In this document: positions 15,866-21,816 of the stretch, piece by piece
Layout: every line of letters starts with the position of its first letter
Numbering within the stretch: the first letter of the stretch is position 1
Origin: Desulfobulbaceae bacterium UBA2213
GTDB taxonomy: Bacteria; Desulfobacterota; Desulfobulbia; Desulfobulbales; Desulfocapsaceae
Assembly: GCA_002327225.1 (NCBI GenBank)
Contig: DCUN01000188.1
Location: 1-21,816, forward strand
Reading direction: 5' to 3'
DNA: 21,816 nt
The notes under the pieces: generated by a model
What the model was told of the DNA's origin: nothing
Seen by the model: the letters and a program-made list of their open reading frames with translations, nothing else
Databases searched by the model: none
Program-made: the position numbers and the translations under genes

Positions 15866-17047
15866 ATGCCAAATCGATATCAGAAACCCAGTATTATTAG
15901 GAAATTAGCCCCGTTCAGAATTGACGACCGAGCAATTTCCTATGCCGAGTTTGCCCCCAAGCTCTATAATCTCTGTATGACCCTGGGCTTTCGCAAAGGT
16001 CTGATCATGCCTTCCCGGGCCTTCTGTTCGGATGAAAATCAGGGCTGGCCCATTATCCTCCTGACCAAACACTTCGGCACTTTCCCCTTTAACCATGGTC
16101 GAGTTGGCGGCATTGTAGCCATTGACCGCCATGGACCCCATGCCCATCATGGTGAAGATTCAGTCCTTGTTCAAGCCAGTCATGTTGGCTACGATCCCCA
16201 CACCGGCGTTTATGGCACATGCACCCGGCCCAAGATGATAGGAACCTGCATCTCTGCTTCCTGCGGCAAGATAACCCATGTGATTACCCCCTATCTTGAG
16301 CAATATCATTTTGCCAAAGACAGGATCTTTCTCCACCAGGACGATAAAGGCACCTATCTGATTACCGTAAAAAACTCTTTTATTGATTTTGACTCCCATC
16401 CAGTCAAGGATGGTCTGGTACTCCATCTGGAGAACATGGTCAAGACGGGTGAAAACGGCAAAATAGTGCCCGTCTCCGCTATCAGTAACAGCCAGACCTA
16501 CGAGATTACTGAAGATTTTCGCAAACGCATTGATGCCACCGGCTACACATGGAAAACCGGAGAGGGAGAAAGGATCGGTCAACTACTGAGCGAAGACCTC
16601 TTTTATTTCCGGGAAGATCTCCACGAGACAGATGAAGCGATTCTCCTGGAACGCAACCTCATTGAGTTCATGCCGATTATTGTTACCTCGCGCAATCCTG
16701 CTTTGCGGGCTGCCAAGATCAATATTCAGCTTGAATTTGCCCGTACCGTTGAGTCCATCCGCCGTGGTACGGAATATGCTGGTAAGAATCTTCTCTATGT
16801 TGCCGGTCTTAATATTGATATTTCCGAATATGAGGGGTATCCGGCTACCACCTATTTCGTGCCTTGGGCCGCCCATATCCAGCTCAAGGACGGAACGCCG
16901 GAAAAATACAGCAAGCCCTTGGAGCAAGATGCGATCTACACATTTTTGATGGAACAGAACAGCATCAATCCGGAACAGGCGGATCTAAAAGAGCAAATCG
17001 GCAAAATGCTGGCAGCGCCCAGATTTGATATCAGATCTCCAAAGTAA
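15866..17047 (+). CDS. LCIB-like (theta-type) carbonic anhydrase candidate
   Basis: The protein has 393 residues. It has no signal peptide or membrane segment, so it is probably cytoplasmic. The core (about 45-140) contains AFCSDENQG (C54-x-D56), FGTFPFNHGRVGGI, a His-rich stretch (RHGPHAHHGEDS), ASHVGYDPHTG (H106) and SASCGKI (C133). The order Cys-x-Asp, His, Cys is the zinc site and Asp dyad of beta-type carbonic anhydrases. The surrounding pattern (CSDE, FPF...GGI, SHVG, SCG) resembles the LCIB family, now counted as theta or beta-like carbonic anhydrases that interconvert CO2 and bicarbonate. The last 250 residues are unfamiliar to me. A weak ACGGA precedes the ATG. The next gene starts a Hyf-type membrane module about 255 bases downstream. 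The family call is from motif memory and needs a profile search. Confidence 0.6.
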   Translation: MPNRYQKPSIIRKLAPFRIDDRAISYAEFAPKLYNLCMTLGFRKGLIMPSRAFCSDENQGWPIILLTKHFGTFPFNHGRVGGIVAIDRHGPHAHHGEDSVLVQASHVGYDPHTGVYGTCTRPKMIGTCISASCGKITHVITPYLEQYHFAKDRIFLHQDDKGTYLITVKNSFIDFDSHPVKDGLVLHLENMVKTGENGKIVPVSAISNSQTYEITEDFRKRIDATGYTWKTGEGERIGQLLSEDLFYFREDLHETDEAILLERNLIEFMPIIVTSRNPALRAAKINIQLEFARTVESIRRGTEYAGKNLLYVAGLNIDISEYEGYPATTYFVPWAAHIQLKDGTPEKYSKPLEQDAIYTFLMEQNSINPEQADLKEQIGKMLAAPRFDIRSPK

Positions 17048-17245
17048 GAGGAAAGAACAAAGAAGAGTATATGATCCTTATCTGTTCCAGTTTTTTTTCA
17101 ACCTTGCATTTTCAAACAACGGTTACACTCATCCTAAGACCTGTTTAAGATATCGGAAAAAAAAGAGTATTTATACGGAAAAAAGCCGCACCTAACGGAA
17201 ACGGCCACGGCAAGGAACTGCGCCTGCCGCCATGACATACAAAGA

Positions 17246-17272
17246 CATTACATCCAAACGTCAGGTGTAATG
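17246..17272. promoter_or_regulatory. dyad symmetry just upstream of the hyfB-like start
   Basis: CATTACATC (17246-17254) pairs with GGTGTAATG (17264-17272), nine pairs including one G-T, around a 9-base centre. It ends 18 bases before the ribosome binding site of the hyfB-like gene. It could be an operator or a leader hairpin. The rest of the gap (17048-17245) is A-rich, with an eight-T run at 17091-17098 after only a weak 5-bp stem. Confidence 0.35.
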
Positions 17273-17302
17273 AGAGTAGATAAAAATTTTGGAGGGAATT
17301 CA

Positions 17303-19261
17303 ATGGACACCTTGCTTGTGTCGCTTTCTGTAATCCTGGCGGGAGGAATTATTGCACTCCTTTTTGCCCACCAGTTTACCTTAATGAAATTGGCCACTAT
17401 TGCCACGACAAGCGCAGGCTGCGTTCTCGGCCTTGTGTACAGCCTCACCAATCTTCTGAGTAACACCGAAACAATCGAGCAGAGCTGGGACTGGTTCCAC
17501 ATTTTTACCCTTGCCTTCAAGGTGGACAGCATAGCCCTCTTCTTCCTGGTGCCGATATTCACCATAGCGCCCCTTGCTCTGTTTTACAGCTACCATTACC
17601 TGGGAGATACGGCCAAGGCAACCAGAACGGCCGTGAACTATTTCTTTTTTGCAGTTCTGGTGGCATCCATGGCCCTGGTGGTGACGGCGGCAAACATTGT
17701 CACCTTTGCCCTGGCCTGGGAGATCATGTCCCTCTCCTCCTTTTTTCTGGTGGTCTTTGACTACCAGGTGAAGGAAAATCGTCAGGCAGGTTATCTCTAT
17801 TTTATCTTTGCTCAGGGCGGCGCCATGCTCCTTTTTGCCGCCTTTGCCATTCTTTACCAGCACACAGGCAGTTTTGACTTTTCCACTTTTGCAACAATTC
17901 CGGAAGGCGCAAAGCTCCTGGTTTTCATCCTGGCCTTTTTGGGATTTGGCTCAAAGGCGGGTATCTTTCCCCTCCACATCTGGCTGCCCAAGGCCCATCC
18001 GGCCGCCCCGAGTCATGTCTCGGCCATCATGTCGGGAGTAATGATCAAGATGGGCATCTACGGAATTTTCCGGATCTACCTGCTGCTTGAAGCCGCTACA
18101 CCGCTTATCGGCCAGATCGTTCTGGTAACCGGTATGGTAACCGGAGTCCTGGGCGTCGTCTATGCCCTGGCCAAACAGGACATCAAGCAACTCCTTGCCT
18201 ATAGTAGTGTGGAGAATATCGGCATCATCCTCATTGGTTTAGGAATCGGCATGGTTGGCATCTCGGAGCAGAATCAGGCCATGGCTTTTTTCGGCTTTGC
18301 CGGTGCCTTTCTCCATGTCTTCAACCACTCTATCTTCAAATCACTCCTCTTCATGGGGGCAGGGGCCGTACTCCACAAGGCCAAGAGTAAGAATATTGAC
18401 CAGCTGGGCGGCCTTATGAAACGAATGCCCATCACCGGCCGAACCTTTCTGGCCGGTTCCGTTGCCATCTCCGGACTGCCTCCATTCAGCGGTTTTATCG
18501 GTGAATTTTTGATCTACTACGGGGCCTTCCACGGTATCAGCAATCATCGTATCCCCTTTATTCTCGCCATTCTGGCCATTGTTTCTTTGGCGGTCATCGG
18601 CGGGCTGGCTACTGCCTGTTTTACCAAGGTCGTTGGCCTGGCCTTTCTGGGAGAACCACGTACTGAAAAGGCATCCAAGGCGACGGAAACAGGATTCTCC
18701 ATGACCATGATCATGATCATTCTGGCCATTGCCTGCCTTGTGATCGGCGTTGTTCCGGAGCCCTTTATCAGACTCGCCTTCGCCGGGATCAAAGATATTC
18801 CTTATACCAGTGGCTATGATATCCAGAGCTTTATGGAAATTGCCCGCCAGATTTCGCAGACGGGTGCCATTTTCATAGGTCTTTTACTGTTGATAAGCCT
18901 GTTACGGAAGATCCTGTACCTGAAAAAAGATATCGGCAGCGGCGGCACCTGGGGGTGTGGCTTTACCCAGCCCACAGTCCGCATGCAGTACACCGGCACC
19001 TCCTATGCCGCGGAGATGATCGATTTTTACCGACCCTTTGTGCCGGTAAAAAGGATCTATACCGGTATCACCAAGATCTTCCCCGGCAAGACAACATGGG
19101 AGACAGAGGTGGAGGATGTGGCGGAAATAAACTTCCAGCAACGCCTGATCCTGCCGCTCCTCAAATTCATGAATAAGTTGCGCTGGATTCAACATGGGAA
19201 GATTCAGCTCTATATTGCCTATATCGTTCTGGCCATTATCGTCCTGCTCCTTTTTTTGTAG
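17303..19261 (+). CDS. hyfB: hydrogenase-4 component B-like antiporter-type membrane subunit
   Basis: The protein has 652 residues. I chose ATG 17303 because GGAGGG (17291-17296) lies just upstream; the in-frame ATG 17270 lacks a site and lies in a dyad. It belongs to the NuoL/ND5 proton-channel superfamily, with many membrane segments. The conserved channel residues are visible: E140 in LAWEIMSLSSFFLVVF, K218 in GFGSKAGIFPLHIWLPKAHP, and a Lys in HSIFKSLLFMGAG. The C-terminal TWGCGFTQPTVRMQYTGTSY is characteristic of HyfB/HycC rather than NuoL. It would pump or channel H+ or Na+ in a membrane hydrogenase or formate-linked complex. The following hyfC-, hyfE- and hyfF-like genes support this. 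Which redox module is attached cannot be seen. Confidence 0.85.
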   Translation: MDTLLVSLSVILAGGIIALLFAHQFTLMKLATIATTSAGCVLGLVYSLTNLLSNTETIEQSWDWFHIFTLAFKVDSIALFFLVPIFTIAPLALFYSYHYLGDTAKATRTAVNYFFFAVLVASMALVVTAANIVTFALAWEIMSLSSFFLVVFDYQVKENRQAGYLYFIFAQGGAMLLFAAFAILYQHTGSFDFSTFATIPEGAKLLVFILAFLGFGSKAGIFPLHIWLPKAHPAAPSHVSAIMSGVMIKMGIYGIFRIYLLLEAATPLIGQIVLVTGMVTGVLGVVYALAKQDIKQLLAYSSVENIGIILIGLGIGMVGISEQNQAMAFFGFAGAFLHVFNHSIFKSLLFMGAGAVLHKAKSKNIDQLGGLMKRMPITGRTFLAGSVAISGLPPFSGFIGEFLIYYGAFHGISNHRIPFILAILAIVSLAVIGGLATACFTKVVGLAFLGEPRTEKASKATETGFSMTMIMIILAIACLVIGVVPEPFIRLAFAGIKDIPYTSGYDIQSFMEIARQISQTGAIFIGLLLLISLLRKILYLKKDIGSGGTWGCGFTQPTVRMQYTGTSYAAEMIDFYRPFVPVKRIYTGITKIFPGKTTWETEVEDVAEINFQQRLILPLLKFMNKLRWIQHGKIQLYIAYIVLAIIVLLLFL

Positions 19262-19375
19262 CAGACTCTTCAGCTCATGGGCGTGAGTTGATAGTTGACA
19301 TTTAAGAATTAAAAGCACCGAGGCAATACTCCGCCCGGCGCCACTTTTGAGTACCATTAAACTTCGAGGTTAGAG

Positions 19376-20293
19376 ATGGAATCCATATTTTCATTTTGTT
19401 TTGCAATCCTGATAGCGCCCCTTCTGCCTGCGGTCATCCAGAAGGTAAAGGCCTATTTTGCCGGCAAACAGGGACCGCCACTCCTGATCAACTACTACAC
19501 CATGATCAAGCTCTTAAAAAAAGGCTCAGTCTATAGCACAAGCACCACCTTTGTCTTCCGGATTGGACCGGTGGTCGGTTGTGCCACCAGCCTGATGATG
19601 CTGCTCTTCTTTCCCTTGGCTGGCGTTGCACCTGTCTTCTCCTTCCATGGCGATGTGCTGATTCTTTTTTATCTTATGGGGCTGGGCCGTTTTTTTACCA
19701 TTCTGGCCGCCCTCGATACCGCCTCCCCCTTTGAGGGAATGGGGGCTGCCCGGGAGGCCTTTTTCTCCACCCTGGCCGAGGCCACCGTCTTTGGTATTCT
19801 CATCCTCTTTTTCCGTATCACCGGTTCTTTGAGCTTTGCCGAATTTTTCTCGGGCACCCAGCCTATCGCCATCACCGGTGCACATGGGGCGCAGCTGATC
19901 CTGGTCATCATTGGCCTTTATATTGTCATGCTCACCGAGAACTCCCGGGTGCCGGTGGATGACCCCGCCACCCATCTTGAGCTCACCATGATTCATGAGG
20001 TTATGATTCTCGATCACAGCGGACCGGATCTGGCCTTAATCGAGCTCGGCGCCTGGTTTAAGATTCTCTTTTACTCGGCCTTCCTCTCCATGCTTCTTAA
20101 CCCCTTCCAGCTGCAAAACGTCTGGCTCAACGGTCTGCTCTTCTACGCCGTCGTCACCTTTGTTTACATGAGTATCGGCACGGTGGAGTCTATCACCGCC
20201 AGATATAGGATGAATATGGTTCCAAAATTCATCCTGACTCCCTTTATCCTGGTCTTTTTTGCCCTAATCCTCACCATGGAGCTGATCAAATGA
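19376..20293 (+). CDS. hyfC: hydrogenase-4 component C-like (NuoH/HycD-type) membrane subunit
   Basis: The protein has 305 residues and a GAGGT 5 bases before the ATG. It is a NuoH/ND1-family subunit of the kind that anchors the peripheral redox arm to the membrane. The family signatures are GPPLLINYYTMIKLLKKG (33-50), FEGMGAAREAFF (119-130) and TENSRVPVDDPATHLELTMI (187-206), followed by HEVMILDHSGPDLALIE. Length and motifs fit HyfC/HycD better than NuoH. The gap to hyfB is 114 bases, and the stop overlaps the hyfE-like start as ATGA (20290-20293). Confidence 0.87.
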   Translation: MESIFSFCFAILIAPLLPAVIQKVKAYFAGKQGPPLLINYYTMIKLLKKGSVYSTSTTFVFRIGPVVGCATSLMMLLFFPLAGVAPVFSFHGDVLILFYLMGLGRFFTILAALDTASPFEGMGAAREAFFSTLAEATVFGILILFFRITGSLSFAEFFSGTQPIAITGAHGAQLILVIIGLYIVMLTENSRVPVDDPATHLELTMIHEVMILDHSGPDLALIELGAWFKILFYSAFLSMLLNPFQLQNVWLNGLLFYAVVTFVYMSIGTVESITARYRMNMVPKFILTPFILVFFALILTMELIK

Positions 20294-20943
20294 TTGCTTT
20301 TTCGAATGCCCTACTCGCCCTTACACTTTTGTCGGTGTTATTGTCGCTGGCTTCGCACCGGCTCGTGGCCCTGGTCAAGATTATGGCCTTTCAGGGCATT
20401 GTGGTGTCGCTCATTCCCCTTTTCATTGAACAGCATATGACCATGGGTTCGATTCTGATGCTGCAGGTGATGATTCTCATTAAAGGGTTTCTTATTCCTG
20501 GCTTTATCTACGTGGCAGTAAAAAAGATCAAGATACGACGCGAGATTGAACCCATTATCGGCTACCATGCCTCACTCTTTACCGGCCTGATCTTTATCCT
20601 CGTTTCCGCCTTTATTGCCGATCGGATCCATGCATCCCACTCTCTTCCCAGGGAGTATGTACTGCTGATGATAACGGCCATCACCACCCTGGCCTCCGGA
20701 CTTTTTCTGCTCATGGCCCGCCATAAGGCCATAACCCAGGTCATCGGCTATCTGATGATGGAAAACGGCATCTACCTCTTCGGTACCGCCCTGGCCAAGC
20801 AGACCCATACTCAATATATCGTTGAATTCGGGGTCCTGCTCGATCTACTCGTGGGTATCATGATCATGGGGATTGTGCTTAACAATATCAACAGCACCTT
20901 TGATGATGTCGATACCGCCCTTCTGGGACAATTAAAGGATTAG
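20290..20943 (+). CDS. hyfE: hydrogenase-4 component E-like membrane subunit
   Basis: The protein has 217 residues, the usual HyfE length, with about six or seven hydrophobic segments. The C-terminal half resembles NuoK/ND4L, as expected for HyfE (ASGLFLLMARHKAITQVIGYLMMENGIYLFG, split by an acidic residue in the MEN motif; LLDLLVGIMIMGIVLNNI near the end). It starts within the hyfC-like stop (ATGA), so the two are translationally coupled. No hyfD-like gene lies between hyfC and hyfE, as in many reduced Hyf clusters. Confidence 0.83.
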   Translation: MIAFSNALLALTLLSVLLSLASHRLVALVKIMAFQGIVVSLIPLFIEQHMTMGSILMLQVMILIKGFLIPGFIYVAVKKIKIRREIEPIIGYHASLFTGLIFILVSAFIADRIHASHSLPREYVLLMITAITTLASGLFLLMARHKAITQVIGYLMMENGIYLFGTALAKQTHTQYIVEFGVLLDLLVGIMIMGIVLNNINSTFDDVDTALLGQLKD

Positions 20944-20980
20944 CAAAGGCCCTGAGATGCTTGCGTCATGGTCAATATTT

Positions 20981-21034
20981 AGGAGCCGTTACAAAATAAC
21001 TAGATCATTTCAAACTCATTGCGTTACGGCTCCT
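20981..21034. repeat. palindromic intergenic element, copy 2
   Basis: AGGAGCCGTTAC (20981-20992) pairs with GTTACGGCTCCT (21023-21034) at 11 of 12 positions. It lies 37 bases after the hyfE-like stop and has no T-run. Its left end matches the element at 2196, and its right flank resembles that of the palindrome at 10478. The rest of the 226-base gap to the hyfF-like gene shows nothing else clear. Confidence 0.6.
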
Positions 21035-21169
21035 TACGCAGAGCAGGGATGCCCCAGTGTCGCTCGCGCCATGGATGGATGAAGAGCGACTGCCGTTCTT
21101 AACTTTCAGATGCCCATGTTATTTTTTTACATCGGCTTATTTTCATTTTAGGTAAGGATATATAAAATA

Positions 21170-21816
21170 ATGTTAGAATTTACCTGCCTCATCCCCATAT
21201 TTACCGGGGTTTTCGCCATGTTCCTGCCCGTCAGGTTTGGCCGGGGAATCCTGGTGGTGACAGCCTTACTCCATCTGCAGTTAACAATCATGGCCTGGCT
21301 GGGCAAGGTAACGCCGGGCTTGCCCGACTATTTTGCCGCCTCTCCCGACGGCCTGCTGGTGTTGCTGGTCACCTCGTTTGTTTTTCTCCTTGTCTCGATT
21401 TATGCCGTGTCCTACATGAGCGAGACCGAGATGACCAGTGAGCCCATTTATATCGGCTGTACCCTGTTCTTTCTGGCCACCATGTCCATGGTTGCCCTGG
21501 CCGATCATCTGATCGTGCTGTGGATTGCCATTGAGGCCACCACCCTGATGAGTGCCCCCTTGATCTTCCTCCATCGCTCCAAGTCAGCCCTGGAAGCGAC
21601 CTGGAAGTACGTTATGATCTGCTCTGTGGGTATTGCCCTGGCCCTGCTGGGTTGTTTCTTCATTGTCCTGGCCATGGATATCGGCAATGTCCAGGTCCCT
21701 ATATCCTTCAGCGCCCTAGGTGCGGTGGCGACTCAACTCGATCCGATGTGGCTCAAGGCCGGTTTTATCTTTCTGGTCATCGGCTACGGCACCAAGATGG
21801 GGCTTGCTCCCATGCA
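21170..21816 (+). CDS. hyfF: hydrogenase-4 component F-like proton-channel subunit, cut by the window end
   Basis: An open frame runs from ATG 21170 (AGGTAAGGA at 21150-21158) to the end of the window without a stop, giving at least 215 residues. It is a second NuoL/M/N-superfamily protein. The conserved membrane Glu is E122 in LWIAIEATTLMSAPLI, and lysines fall at K147 (TWKYVMICSVGIA) and K209 (GYGTKMGLAPM), as in proton-translocating subunits. GYGTKMGLAPMH and the position after hyfE identify it as HyfF-like. The hydrogenase-like or other redox subunits (HyfG, HyfI) would be expected beyond the right edge. Confidence 0.85.
   Translation, partial: MLEFTCLIPIFTGVFAMFLPVRFGRGILVVTALLHLQLTIMAWLGKVTPGLPDYFAASPDGLLVLLVTSFVFLLVSIYAVSYMSETEMTSEPIYIGCTLFFLATMSMVALADHLIVLWIAIEATTLMSAPLIFLHRSKSALEATWKYVMICSVGIALALLGCFFIVLAMDIGNVQVPISFSALGAVATQLDPMWLKAGFIFLVIGYGTKMGLAPM

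Overview
The window looks like chromosomal DNA of an anaerobic, sulfur-cycling bacterium, most likely Desulfobacterota (Desulfobulbales-like). This is inferred from the gene content: a TauE/SafE anion exporter, a PEP-synthase-like protein without a barrel, several NtrC-type and PAS/GAF signalling proteins, a cytoplasmic-looking molybdopterin oxidoreductase and a Hyf-type membrane complex. All supported genes are on the + strand. No tRNA, rRNA, CRISPR array or transposase was seen.

Layout. (1) 1-2435: a candidate sigma-54 promoter (301-316), a 26-codon leader ORF overlapping the next start by ATGA, a TauE/SafE exporter split into two ORFs (484-1764 with a signal peptide and large exported domain; 1792-2181), then a strong rho-independent terminator. 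(2) 2564-7682: a good sigma-70 promoter and a three-gene run: PEP/pyruvate-binding phosphotransferase-like protein, dual-specificity phosphatase fused to a YkgJ-like Cys domain, and an NtrC-family sigma-54 activator. (3) 7892-10479: a second candidate sigma-54 promoter driving an overlapping set: small His-rich membrane protein, membrane PAS histidine kinase, a possible 29-aa protein overlapping both neighbours, and a receiver-only response regulator. (4) 10478-13620: palindromic and simple repeats around a 949-aa fusion of a TorD/NarJ-like chaperone domain to a [4Fe-4S] molybdopterin oxidoreductase. (5) 13648-15306: a GAF-GAF-PAS-DHp protein with no ATPase domain. (6) 15866-17047: a protein with the Cys-x-Asp / His / Cys pattern of LCIB-type (theta) carbonic anhydrases. 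(7) 17303 to the right edge: hyfB-, hyfC-, hyfE- and hyfF-like membrane subunits of a group-4-hydrogenase or complex-I-related module; hyfF is cut by the window end.

How it may fit together (inference). Regions 2, 3 and 5 are a dense signalling block. The NtrC-type activator at 6261 may act on the two sigma-54 promoters, which share a TGGCGC -24 box, and so link the exporter and the kinase operon. The Mo-enzyme has no electron-transfer partner next to it and sits between two sensor systems. The carbonic-anhydrase-like gene beside a Hyf-type module suggests CO2/bicarbonate or formate/H2 chemistry, but the two are separated by about 255 bp and the link is unproven.
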